44,226 nucleotides of DNA, taken from assembly GCA_900315225.1 (NCBI GenBank), contig OMYM01000012.1, positions 1 to 44,226 on the forward strand, read 5' to 3'. Shown piece by piece: positions 9,273 to 17,343 of the stretch. Each line of letters starts with the position of its first letter. Within the stretch, counting starts at the first letter, position 1. The notes beneath the pieces are model-generated. The model had not been told where the DNA came from and did no database searches. It worked only from the letters and a program-made list of their open reading frames with translations. Origin of the DNA: an uncultured Erysipelotrichaceae bacterium. Lineage in GTDB: Bacteria > Bacillota_I > Bacilli_A > Erysipelotrichales > Erysipelotrichaceae. The translations under genes and the position numbers were made by a program.

Positions 9273-9989
9273 ATGGCAATGATCAAGGAAATGCCGGGAT
9301 CGGAAAGACCGCAAGAAAAAGCCTTGTTGTATGGCGTAAGGGCTTTGTCCAACCGAGAACTATTGGCGGTGATACTACGTAGTGGCGCAAGCGGTCAATC
9401 GGTCTTGGAAACGGCAGACATGTTGTTGGCAAGGGCGGATGGCATTGCCGGTATCTCGCGCATGTCCCTCAATGAAATCTGTGAGATACGCGGCATCTCA
9501 AAAGTACGCGCCTTGCAAATCAAGGCTTGTTTCGAATTACCTAGGCGCATCGCATATGAAGAAGTGCAACAGAATGAATTCCTAAACAACACCGAGGAAA
9601 TCGCAAAATGGCTCATCCACGAAATAGGCGCTAGCCTACAGGAAGAAGTCTACGGCATCTACCTGGATGCCCATCGGCGCATTGTCCATTCGCGAATTCT
9701 TTTCATTGGAACACTGGACAAAAGCCAAGTATACCCAAGGGAAGTATTCCGGGATGCGATCATCCACAACAGCAAGCGCATCATTATTGCGCATAATCAT
9801 CCCTTTGGCACATTGGTTCCCTCAGAAGCAGACATGGAGTTTACAAGCGAATTGATCGAGCTGGGAAGGATGCTGGACATAGTGATCGAGGATCATTTCA
9901 TCGTTACGCAGAAAGGATGGATCAGCTTTAAAGAAGATGGGCTGCTCAAAGAATGTGATATCATCGGCTCCATGGGTGATGGTGGATAA
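9273..9989 (+). CDS. radC: RadC family JAB/JAMM-domain protein
   Basis: RadC-family proteins carry an N-terminal helix-hairpin-helix region and a C-terminal JAMM metalloprotease-like domain. Their role is unsettled; an early link to DNA repair was withdrawn for E. coli. The JAMM motif is complete: His174, His176, Ser184 and Asp187 in HNHPFGTLVPSEAD. The usual Ser after HNHP is Phe here. The helix-hairpin-helix part is seen around EICEIRGISKVRALQIKA. The start is the ATG at 9273, eight bases after GGAGG; a GTG nine bases upstream overlaps that site. Its 238 residues are normal. No obvious terminator follows. Confidence 0.93.
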   Translation: MAMIKEMPGSERPQEKALLYGVRALSNRELLAVILRSGASGQSVLETADMLLARADGIAGISRMSLNEICEIRGISKVRALQIKACFELPRRIAYEEVQQNEFLNNTEEIAKWLIHEIGASLQEEVYGIYLDAHRRIVHSRILFIGTLDKSQVYPREVFRDAIIHNSKRIIIAHNHPFGTLVPSEADMEFTSELIELGRMLDIVIEDHFIVTQKGWISFKEDGLLKECDIIGSMGDGG

Positions 9990-10011
9990 TCAGGGCAATC
10001 TTTGGTAGAAT
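9983..10011 (+). promoter_or_regulatory. Candidate promoter of the TroA-like lipoprotein gene and polA cluster
   Basis: An extended -10 (TGG then TAGAAT, 10003-10011) has a weak -35 (TGGATA, 9983-9988) 17 bases upstream, at the 3' end of radC. Transcription from here would give a leader of about 100 bases before the coding start at 10120. Confidence 0.5.
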
Positions 10012-10038
10012 ATTCCCTGGTACGGCAAGGGCACGACC

Positions 10039-10074
10039 ATGGATGAATACCTGCCTTTGCTGCTGCCGCAATGA
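10039..10074 (+). CDS. Candidate 11-residue leader peptide upstream of the TroA-like lipoprotein gene
   Basis: A short frame encodes MDEYLPLLLPQ and ends with TGA. It is preceded by AAGGG at 10027-10031 with an ideal seven-base gap. It lies inside the roughly 100-base leader and overlaps one arm (10049-10056) of a stem whose other arm (10103-10110) covers the lipoprotein gene's ribosome binding site. A ribosome translating it would disrupt that stem. The frame is too short for statistics, so this rests on the binding site and geometry. It may be chance. Confidence 0.4.
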   Translation: MDEYLPLLLPQ

Positions 10075-10112
10075 AAAACCTGGCTTGCCAGGAAGAAAAA
10101 AGAGGCAGGTGG
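10049..10112 (+). promoter_or_regulatory. Candidate structured 5' leader sequestering a ribosome binding site
   Basis: Three nested or adjacent stems can be drawn. The outer stem is ACCTGCCT (10049-10056) with AGGCAGGT (10103-10110). Inside it are TTGC (10057-10060) with GCAA (10068-10071), and CCTGGC (10079-10084) with GCCAGG (10087-10092). The 3' outer arm contains the AGGTG that serves as ribosome binding site for the ATG at 10120. It matches no riboswitch class I know. Confidence 0.4.
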
Positions 10113-10119
10113 ATGATAT

Positions 10120-11139
10120 ATGATTAAGAGATTATTGTGCCGTTTGACCGTCTTGTCATTGGCGGCTTGTCTGCTTGGAGGCTGTACCCAGATACGCACA
10201 GGCGTGGCATATACTGTGTATCCCGTGGGATTTCTCATTAGCTCGTTGTCTTCTGGGCAAATCGAAGCACATTCCGTGCAAGAAGAGACAACCATCGTGC
10301 AACGGGCGCAATTCAAGCCCAATGCCGAGGATATCCTTGCCAACAGCAGCGTCTTTTTCCATATTGGCACGCTTGAGCCATACCTTGGCGTCTACGGCAA
10401 GGAAATCGCCGACTCTGGGGCAATCGACTACGACCTTTCTACCCTGAACGCCGTGTACAAGTTCCAGCGCTATACGCAAGTAACCATAGACAATGAGCAA
10501 ACATATGTCGAAGAGCCTTACTACAAAGGCGAGGAATTCAATTCCATCGACACCGACACGCTTGACTTGTTCCTATGGAACGACCCTATCTCAATGCTTT
10601 CCATGGCGCGGTATATCAAGGATTGGATGATCCGGACCTATCCCCAGGACGAGGAGACTTTCAGCGACAATTTCCGTCGCTTGGAAACGGAATTGATCAA
10701 CCTCGACGCACAATACCAATTGCTCGCGACTTCCCTGGTCAACAATAACCAAGAGATTCGCTTTGTCTCCATGACGGCTTCCTTTGGCAATTGGCAGAAA
10801 ACCTATGGGTTCCAAGTATATCCCGTGATCCTGTCGAAATACGGGGTGCTTCCCAACGAAAAACAATTGCAGCAAATTAAGCTGCGTATTCTCGCAGATG
10901 GCGTGAAATACATCGTCTATGAGCCAAACATGACCGAGGACATGAGGGAACTGGCAGATGTCTTGCAAAGCGAGCTTGGCTTGACTCGCGTCGAGCTTTC
11001 CAACCTTTCCAGCCTGACCGAAACAGAGGCTGCGGCGGGAAAAGACTATCTGTCCGTAATGTACGAAAACCTCAATGTCCTTGAGACAATGAAGACAAGC
11101 ATCCCCGACCCAACCACGCTGACAACCACACAGGAATAG
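10120..11139 (+). CDS. TroA/ZnuA-like lipoprotein lacking the usual metal ligands
   Basis: This is a 339-residue lipoprotein with a signal peptide and lipobox LLGGC (Cys22). It aligns over its length with zinc/manganese ABC-transporter binding proteins (cluster A-I): YTVYPVGFLISSL, then FKPNAEDI...LEPYLG, LWNDP, ASFGNWQKTYGF and KYIVYEPNM. The three histidines that bind metal in the family fall at Ala63, Phe151 and Thr218 by my alignment, and the acidic ligand near the end falls at a Ser. No ABC ATPase or permease gene is near; polA follows after 12 bases. It is probably membrane-anchored on the outside. It may bind something other than a metal or play a structural role. The alignment was made by eye. 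Confidence 0.75.
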   Translation: MIKRLLCRLTVLSLAACLLGGCTQIRTGVAYTVYPVGFLISSLSSGQIEAHSVQEETTIVQRAQFKPNAEDILANSSVFFHIGTLEPYLGVYGKEIADSGAIDYDLSTLNAVYKFQRYTQVTIDNEQTYVEEPYYKGEEFNSIDTDTLDLFLWNDPISMLSMARYIKDWMIRTYPQDEETFSDNFRRLETELINLDAQYQLLATSLVNNNQEIRFVSMTASFGNWQKTYGFQVYPVILSKYGVLPNEKQLQQIKLRILADGVKYIVYEPNMTEDMRELADVLQSELGLTRVELSNLSSLTETEAAAGKDYLSVMYENLNVLETMKTSIPDPTTLTTTQE

Positions 11140-11151
11140 AAGGTATACATT

Positions 11152-13767
11152 ATGAAAAAATTCTTGATTTGCGATGGCAATTCAATGTTGTTCAAGGCAT
11201 ACTACGCCACTGCATCCCGGCCGATGAGTACATCGGCCGGAATTCCCACAAACGCCGTGTTTGGCTTTGCCCAAATGATCCACAAGGCGCTGGAAATCGT
11301 TCATCCAGATGCGTTTCTCGTTGCTTTCGATGCGGGAAAGCATACTTTCCGCCACGATCTTTACGAAGCATACAAAGGTGGGCGCAAGCCTGCCCCGGAC
11401 GACCTTGTGCCCCAGTTTGGCTTGGCAAGGGAACTGTTGGAAGCCTATCATGTGAAATGGGTGGAAATGCCCGACATCGAGGCAGACGACTTAATCGGCA
11501 CGATGACGAAGAAAGCAGAAGGCTTTGAATCATACATATTGACCAGCGATCACGATATGCTGCAGTTGATCGATGATGAGACAACCGTTCTTTTGATGAA
11601 AAAAGGATTGACGGAAATGGATATCATGACCCCAACCTCGCTCAAGGAATCCATGGGGATCGAGCCGTTGCAGATCATCGATATGAAAGGATTGATGGGA
11701 GATAGCAGCGACAACATCCCAGGCATTCCAGGCGTTGGCGAAAAAACCGCCCTCAAGCTTCTTGCGGAATACGGGACAATGGAAAATGTCCTTGCCAATG
11801 TGGACAATATCAAAGGCGCGCTACATAAGAAAATCATCGAGGGACGCGATAGTGCGATCCTTAGCAAAAAGCTTGCAACGATCCGCCGCAACGTTGATGT
11901 CGCCCTCACGGCAGAGGAATGCACGTTTTCCCCGGATATCCCAGGTATCGTCAAATACCTCGAAACACTGGAAATGAAAATGCTGGTCAAGCGTTTCTCA
12001 GAGATGCTGCCAATGGAAACAAATGAAGAATTGCCTGCCGCAACCAGCGCTCCAACATCCTTCGAAAGGGTGCAGCGCGTTCCAGGGGATATGCTTAAGG
12101 ATGACCTGGCGATCTATGTCAATGAAGACCTAGCTTCTTTCATGCATGCTGAAATGCGTGGCATTGCCTTGGCAAACGCAACGCATGCGGTGTATATCGC
12201 CTTGGATGACCTGAAGCAAGATGAAGCGCTACTGGCTTTCTTGAACGCTTCATCGCCTGCCAAGATCGGCTACGATGTCAAACGGTGCGAACATATATGC
12301 CAACGCGAAGGCATTTCAATCAATTTCACGGACGATACCATGATCATGGCATCCCTGGTGGACTCCACCTTGACAAGCACCGACAAGATCATGGATGCCT
12401 TTGGTCTTTCTACTTCAGACAAATACGAAGACATCTATGGCAAGGCAAACAAGCCAATCATGCTGGTAGAAGAGGAAAACGAAACACGTTTTAGCTGTGA
12501 AAACGCAAGAAACATCCTGGAATTGCACGATAGGACGGTAGAAAAGCTTATTGCGTATGGCATGGAAGACCTTTACCGAAACATTGAAATGCCTTTGACC
12601 CACATCCTGAGGGAAATGGAAAGCATTGGCATACGTTGCGATGTCGGTGTATTGGATCAAATCGCATCCCAGACCAAGACGGAGATTGACAACGAGCAAG
12701 CGCAGATCTTCACCATCGTTGGCCATGAGTTCAATGTCAATTCCCCCAAGCAGTTGGCTGAGGTTCTCTATGACGAAATGGGATTGAAAGCAGGGAAAAA
12801 GCGCAGCACCGCCGCCGATGCCTTGGAAAAGCTGGCTGGCAAGCACCCGGTGATCAACCATATCCTTGCCTATCGGAAATGGTCGAAAATCTATAGCACA
12901 TACGCTGAAGGGCTTAAGAAATACGTCCAGCGCGATGGCAGGATCCACACGGTGTACAACCAGGCAGCGACGCAAACCGGAAGACTTTCCAGCAGCGAGC
13001 CAAACCTGCAGAACATCAGCGTCCGCAGCGAAGAGGGAAGGGGCATCCGCAAGGCATTCCTTCCCGATGAAGGATGTGTCTTGATTTCCAGCGACTACCA
13101 CCAGGTGGAATTGCGCATGTTGGCGCACATGGCGGATGAGGAAAGCCTGATCAAGGCATTCAAGGAAGGCATCGACATCCATACCAAGACGGCAATGGAT
13201 GTCTTCCACAAGACAGAGGAAGAAGTAACGCCCGCCGACCGTCGCAAGGCCAAGGCTGTGAACTTTGGCATTGTGTACGGCATCAGTGACTTTGGCCTGG
13301 CGGAACAGATCGGCGTATCCGTCAAGGAAGCTGGCGCATTCATCGAAGACTACTACCTGGCATATCCCCGCATCAAGACTTACATGAATTCATTGGTTGA
13401 GGAATGCGAGAAAAAAGGATACGTTTCCACGCTTTGCGGCCGAAGAAGAGACATTCCGGAAATCCGCAACAAGAACCGACAGATCCGGGAATTCGGCAAG
13501 CGTGCAGCGATGAATGCACCGATCCAAGGATCCGCCGCCGACCTGATCAAGATCGCCATGATCGACATCGACAAGGCGATGAAAGAGGCTGGCGTCAAAA
13601 GCCGCATGATCCTACAGGTGCATGATGAACTGATATTCAATGTGCCGAAAGATGAAATCGAGCTTATGGAAAAAATCATTGATGACGGCATGACACACGC
13701 CATGGAACTGAAGGTTCCGTTAACCGCCGAATGCTCGGTCGGCGAAAATTGGTACGAGGCAAAGTAA
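11152..13767 (+). CDS. polA: DNA polymerase I
   Basis: Pol I fills gaps and removes RNA primers. The 871-residue protein has an N-terminal 5'-3' exonuclease (ADDLIGTM, LMGDSSDNIPGIPGVGEKTA), a central degenerate 3'-5' exonuclease-like domain without the DxE catalytic pair, and a C-terminal polymerase domain. In the latter, QTGRLSSSEPNLQNI, the O-helix RRKAKAVNFGIVYG and motif C QVHDELIF are intact. Motif A reads DYHQVELR (residues 648-655) where nearly all relatives have DYSQIELR; the catalytic Asp and the steric-gate Glu are kept. Loss of proofreading is common in Gram-positive Pol I. It is followed by mutM with a one-base overlap (TAATG). Confidence 0.97.
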   Translation: MKKFLICDGNSMLFKAYYATASRPMSTSAGIPTNAVFGFAQMIHKALEIVHPDAFLVAFDAGKHTFRHDLYEAYKGGRKPAPDDLVPQFGLARELLEAYHVKWVEMPDIEADDLIGTMTKKAEGFESYILTSDHDMLQLIDDETTVLLMKKGLTEMDIMTPTSLKESMGIEPLQIIDMKGLMGDSSDNIPGIPGVGEKTALKLLAEYGTMENVLANVDNIKGALHKKIIEGRDSAILSKKLATIRRNVDVALTAEECTFSPDIPGIVKYLETLEMKMLVKRFSEMLPMETNEELPAATSAPTSFERVQRVPGDMLKDDLAIYVNEDLASFMHAEMRGIALANATHAVYIALDDLKQDEALLAFLNASSPAKIGYDVKRCEHICQREGISINFTDDTMIMASLVDSTLTSTDKIMDAFGLSTSDKYEDIYGKANKPIMLVEEENETRFSCENARNILELHDRTVEKLIAYGMEDLYRNIEMPLTHILREMESIGIRCDVGVLDQIASQTKTEIDNEQAQIFTIVGHEFNVNSPKQLAEVLYDEMGLKAGKKRSTAADALEKLAGKHPVINHILAYRKWSKIYSTYAEGLKKYVQRDGRIHTVYNQAATQTGRLSSSEPNLQNISVRSEEGRGIRKAFLPDEGCVLISSDYHQVELRMLAHMADEESLIKAFKEGIDIHTKTAMDVFHKTEEEVTPADRRKAKAVNFGIVYGISDFGLAEQIGVSVKEAGAFIEDYYLAYPRIKTYMNSLVEECEKKGYVSTLCGRRRDIPEIRNKNRQIREFGKRAAMNAPIQGSAADLIKIAMIDIDKAMKEAGVKSRMILQVHDELIFNVPKDEIELMEKIIDDGMTHAMELKVPLTAECSVGENWYEAK

Positions 13768-14573
13768 TGCCTGAATTGCCAGAAGTGGAGACCGTTGTCA
13801 GAACCCTTGAAAAGCAGATCAAGGGAAGGCGGATCGAATCGGTCAATGTCCGCTACGAAAAGATCGTCTCCCAAGAAGTCCCCACATTCATTGAAAACCT
13901 TGTCGGGCAATGCTTCAGAGGATTTGGCAGGCGGGGGAAGTATCTGTTGCTTCAAATGGACACATGCGTCCTTGTCTGCCATCTGCGCATGGAGGGGAAG
14001 TTCTACATTCTTGATTCGCAAGAGCCTTGCGACCGCCATACCCATGTCGTATTTACCTTGGACAATGGTCAAACATTGCGCTACCACGATACACGCAAAT
14101 TCGGAAGGATGGAAACCGTGCCTTTGGGCACGGATTTCAGCCATTGGCATGGTCTTGGTCCAGAGCCATTCGACGATGCCTTCGATTCTACGTATATCCA
14201 AAAAATCGCGCAAAAACGCTCCACCCCTTTGAAATCCTTGTTGCTGGATCAATCGTTTGTGGCAGGCATAGGCAATATCTACGCCGATGAAATACTTGCC
14301 GCATGCCACCTGCGCCCTGGGCGCTCATGCAAGCGCACAACGCACACCGATGCCGAGAACATCGCGATGGAAACCCGCCGCATTCTGAATGAAGCAATCA
14401 AGGCTGGCGGAACAACCATCCGCAGCTATACATCCAGCCTAGGCGTGACTGGAATGTTTCAGCTGAATTGCGTGGTTCACGCCAAAAAGACATGTGGTTT
14501 GTGCGGGAGCGAAACAAAGGTTCGCCGCATTGGCGGAAGATCCAGCTATTATTGCCCATCATGCCAAAAATAA
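13767..14573 (+). CDS. mutM: Formamidopyrimidine-DNA glycosylase
   Basis: Fpg/MutM excises 8-oxoguanine and formamidopyrimidines and nicks the abasic site. The start at 13767 gives the required N-terminus, MPELPEVETVVR, in which Pro2 is the nucleophile and Glu3 is catalytic. HLRMEGKF carries the conserved Lys. The C-terminal zinc finger has Cys243, Cys246, Cys263 and Cys266. The 268 residues are normal. It overlaps the polA stop by one base and is followed by coaE after 12 bases, matching the classic Firmicutes polA-mutM-coaE order. Confidence 0.97.
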   Translation: MPELPEVETVVRTLEKQIKGRRIESVNVRYEKIVSQEVPTFIENLVGQCFRGFGRRGKYLLLQMDTCVLVCHLRMEGKFYILDSQEPCDRHTHVVFTLDNGQTLRYHDTRKFGRMETVPLGTDFSHWHGLGPEPFDDAFDSTYIQKIAQKRSTPLKSLLLDQSFVAGIGNIYADEILAACHLRPGRSCKRTTHTDAENIAMETRRILNEAIKAGGTTIRSYTSSLGVTGMFQLNCVVHAKKTCGLCGSETKVRRIGGRSSYYCPSCQK

Positions 14574-14585
14574 AGGAGAACCAAA

Positions 14586-15197
14586 ATGATCAAGCTAGGA
14601 ATCACCGGAACGATCGCTTCCGGCAAGACATCCGTATCCATACTTTTAAAACGCAGGGGAATACCTGTGTTCAACAGCGACCAGTATGCAAAGATGGCCA
14701 CTCACCGCGGCAACCCATGCTTTGGAAAATTGATTGAAATCCTAGGCAAAGAAGTAATTGGGGAAGATGGCGACATCCAAAAGGAAAAGATGGCAGCCGC
14801 GATCTTTTCCAACGAAGAAAAAAGACTTGCGGTCAATGCGGTCGTGCATCCGTATGTCAGAAAAGGCATGGAGCATTTCTTTGCCATGCGCAAAGAAAAC
14901 TTTCTTTGCGCCGCCGAGGTTCCCCTCTTGTTTGAAGCGGGATACGAGGATGCCTTTGACGAGATTCTTGTCGTCACATGCGACAAAGATACGGCAATCA
15001 AACGCATGATGGAGGACAGGGGTTATTCCCTGGAAGAAGCGCAGGCTCGCTATGGCAGGCAGATCGATCCCGTAAAACAAGCCGCAAAAGCCGATATCGT
15101 CCTGGACAACAGTGGGTCGTTGAAAGACCTTGACCGCCAAGTCAATATACTCATACGAAAATACAGAGGCATAGGCACAAATGATTCCACAGCCTAA
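14586..15197 (+). CDS. coaE: Dephospho-CoA kinase
   Basis: CoaE carries out the last step of coenzyme A synthesis, phosphorylating the 3'-hydroxyl of dephospho-CoA. The P-loop GTIASGKT is at residues 8-15, and the substrate-binding FNSDQYAK and EVPLLFEAGYE segments follow. At 203 residues it has the usual length. AAAGGAGAACCAAA precedes the ATG. It overlaps dnaB by 17 bases. Housing in the polA-mutM cluster is typical of Bacillota and says nothing about function. Confidence 0.95.
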   Translation: MIKLGITGTIASGKTSVSILLKRRGIPVFNSDQYAKMATHRGNPCFGKLIEILGKEVIGEDGDIQKEKMAAAIFSNEEKRLAVNAVVHPYVRKGMEHFFAMRKENFLCAAEVPLLFEAGYEDAFDEILVVTCDKDTAIKRMMEDRGYSLEEAQARYGRQIDPVKQAAKADIVLDNSGSLKDLDRQVNILIRKYRGIGTNDSTA

Positions 15198-16374
15198 GGA
15201 CACCTACCGCGTGCAATGTCCCTTTGATTTCTCCAATGGCGTGGTGCAACGGCTTGTGCTTCTTTATCTACCCTTGGTCGGGAACCTTGCATTCAGCCTG
15301 TACATGACGCTGGCGGCGGAAAGCTTTGGAGTCAATGCGCAACAGACGCATGATCGCTTGTTTGGTCTTTTGGGAAACCCAGTGGACAAAGACTTTGACG
15401 CTGCTTGCGCAAGGCTTGAAGAATACCGCCTTTTACGCATCTTTCAAAAAAACATCAGCAAGAGGTCGGCTTATTTCTACATGCTCGACAAGCCGCTTAC
15501 AGCGGATAACTTTCGCCATGCCAGCACGCTGACCCGCAGCTATGTGGAATACATGGGCAGCCATAACTATGAAAACACATTGGCACGTCTTCTTGCTGGA
15601 CCGCCGCCATTATCCGACTACCAAGAAATCACTCGCGCTTCCGTAAACAACGAGCGCGTCATCCCAGAGGATAAGGTGAACTACGTCAGCGTCAAGCCAC
15701 AGTATGACTTTGGCAGGCAAGAGGAGATCTCGTTCGACTACGACCGTTTCCTCGCCACAACGACCGCCCTGGTGTTTCCGATAGAGCTGCGCACCAAGGA
15801 AAACATGTCGTTGATCGGGCGATTGGCGACAGTGTATGGTCTTTCTGCCGACACCATGCGCATGATTGTAAAGGAATGCGTCAATCTGTCTAATCTTTCG
15901 CTAAACACAACCGAACTATACCGCCGTTGTGAAAAAGCCACAAGCGACGTTCCCGCCACGGAAGACCCTTACGCCATGGACCCAAAGTCTTTCCTGCAAT
16001 CGCGCCAACATGGCGCAATGGTCACAATGGCAGACAAAAAGCTACTGGAGATGCTGGCAATCGACATGCATTTTCCAAATCCTGTCATCAACATCATGGT
16101 CGAGCATATCCTCGCCATTTCCTCCAATCGACTCATTCCCAATTTTGTCCAGCAGATCGCGGGGGAATGGGCACGGGACGGCATAACAACCAAGGAGCAG
16201 GCACTTCTAAAGACAAAGCAGCAGGTGCGTCAGACACAAAAAAAGGCACGACAGCCATTGCCCAGCTATATGGTCGAGCAACAACAAGGCTATAAAGACA
16301 CGAAGAAGGTCGATCCAAAGAAACTTGAGAAATACCGTCAGATGATCAAGGAGAACACAAGCAATGATGAATAA
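15181..16374 (+). CDS. dnaB: Replication initiation / membrane attachment protein DnaB (Firmicutes type)
   Basis: This is a helicase-loading protein of the Firmicutes primosome; it is not the replicative helicase that carries the same name in E. coli. The 397-residue protein has an N-terminal winged-helix-like region (VVQRLVLLYLPLVGNLAFSLY) and a C-terminal DnaD-like domain around PVINIMVEHILAISSNRLIP and IAGEWARDGITTKEQA, which fits the YxxxIxxxW-type motif. A basic, glutamine-rich tail follows. It is paired with dnaI directly downstream (11-base overlap), as in Bacillus. Together they load the replicative helicase at the origin and at restarted forks. Confidence 0.88.
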   Translation: MIPQPKDTYRVQCPFDFSNGVVQRLVLLYLPLVGNLAFSLYMTLAAESFGVNAQQTHDRLFGLLGNPVDKDFDAACARLEEYRLLRIFQKNISKRSAYFYMLDKPLTADNFRHASTLTRSYVEYMGSHNYENTLARLLAGPPPLSDYQEITRASVNNERVIPEDKVNYVSVKPQYDFGRQEEISFDYDRFLATTTALVFPIELRTKENMSLIGRLATVYGLSADTMRMIVKECVNLSNLSLNTTELYRRCEKATSDVPATEDPYAMDPKSFLQSRQHGAMVTMADKKLLEMLAIDMHFPNPVINIMVEHILAISSNRLIPNFVQQIAGEWARDGITTKEQALLKTKQQVRQTQKKARQPLPSYMVEQQQGYKDTKKVDPKKLEKYRQMIKENTSNDE

Positions 16375-17287
16375 GGCAGAATTCATTACCCAGCCATCAG
16401 AAGAACGGCTCCAAGAGACAAGAAACAAAGCCACCGAGCTTCATGGCGACCAAATCGTTGCACGTGTGTTTAGCCAAAAAGGCATTCCCCCCGCATGCAT
16501 CGACAAGTCGCCATGGAAAATCAACGAATGGCGAAAGAACTTCCAGCCATGCGTCAATTGCCCTGGCCTTGCTAAATGCGGGCAAAAACAAAAGGGCTAC
16601 TTTGAAAGCCTCTCCTATGATGGATATCTCTCCATCGAGCTATCTCCCTGCAAATACATGCGGGAACACCTGAAGTCAATCGTACATCTCGACCGTTTCT
16701 TGGTCAACGACATGCCGCAAAAGCTTAGCACGGTGAGTTTCGAATCTATCCTGACAAGCGACAGTTCCCTGGATGAACAGGATGAATACATTGATTTCGT
16801 TGTCAAGGCCATGACGCTTTCAGGGAAGAACAGATCTCTCTATATCTATGGACCATTGGGCACTGGGAAAACCTACCTCGCCGCATGTGCATGCAATGCC
16901 CATGCCAAAAAAGGGGAACGTGTTGGCTTTGCCGTATATCCCGACTTGTGCAGACGCTTGACGACAATGGTTACTTCAGGCGAATTCAAAGTCGCGATTT
17001 CCGATTTGATCCGCACGGACTTTCTCGTCCTGGATGATTTCGGTGCAGAAAGCGTGACCGAATGGAACCGTGACCAGATTCTCTTTCCTGTTCTGAATGC
17101 GCGCTATGAAGCAAAGAAAACGACATGGTTTACCTCCAACCTGGACATGGAAAGCCTGCACTTGCATTTTCGCTTCACATCCAAAGGCATTGAGGATGAA
17201 ATCAAAGCATCTAGGATTATTGAAAGAATCTCTTCCATGGCGGATATTTTACCACTGAGAGGCGATGATCGCCGCAAAATATCTTAA
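16364..17287 (+). CDS. dnaI: Primosomal protein DnaI (helicase loader ATPase)
   Basis: DnaI is the AAA+ loader that places the replicative helicase on DNA. The N-terminal domain has cysteines at 63, 66, 72 and 96, fitting the zinc-binding domain that contacts the helicase. The AAA+ domain has Walker A GPLGTGKT at 163-170 and Walker B LVLDDFGAE near 222-230, and ends with an arginine-containing SRIIERI segment. The start could be either of two adjacent ATGs (16364, 16367) after AAGGAG. The 307 residues are normal. It is the last gene of the polA cluster. Confidence 0.93.
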   Translation: MMNKAEFITQPSEERLQETRNKATELHGDQIVARVFSQKGIPPACIDKSPWKINEWRKNFQPCVNCPGLAKCGQKQKGYFESLSYDGYLSIELSPCKYMREHLKSIVHLDRFLVNDMPQKLSTVSFESILTSDSSLDEQDEYIDFVVKAMTLSGKNRSLYIYGPLGTGKTYLAACACNAHAKKGERVGFAVYPDLCRRLTTMVTSGEFKVAISDLIRTDFLVLDDFGAESVTEWNRDQILFPVLNARYEAKKTTWFTSNLDMESLHLHFRFTSKGIEDEIKASRIIERISSMADILPLRGDDRRKIS

Positions 17288-17311
17288 CAACATATCTACT
17301 GAATGATAGAA
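17283..17311 (+). promoter_or_regulatory. Promoter of pfkA
   Basis: TTAACA (17283-17288) and TAGAAT (17306-17311) are exactly 17 bases apart, with a TGA extension before the -10. The -35 overlaps the dnaI stop codon. The coding start is 33 bases after the -10. Confidence 0.75.
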
Positions 17312-17343
17312 TATCAGTAACTAATATCTGGAGGCTATCATTT

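Noticed and set aside
10074..10092. Hairpin with a U run on the minus strand, looking like a minus-strand terminator
   Set aside because: No minus-strand gene lies upstream of it; it fits better as an internal stem of the plus-strand leader.
13380..14309. 309-codon minus-strand open frame across the polA/mutM junction
   Set aside because: It spans two well-supported genes in the opposite sense and has no own signals.
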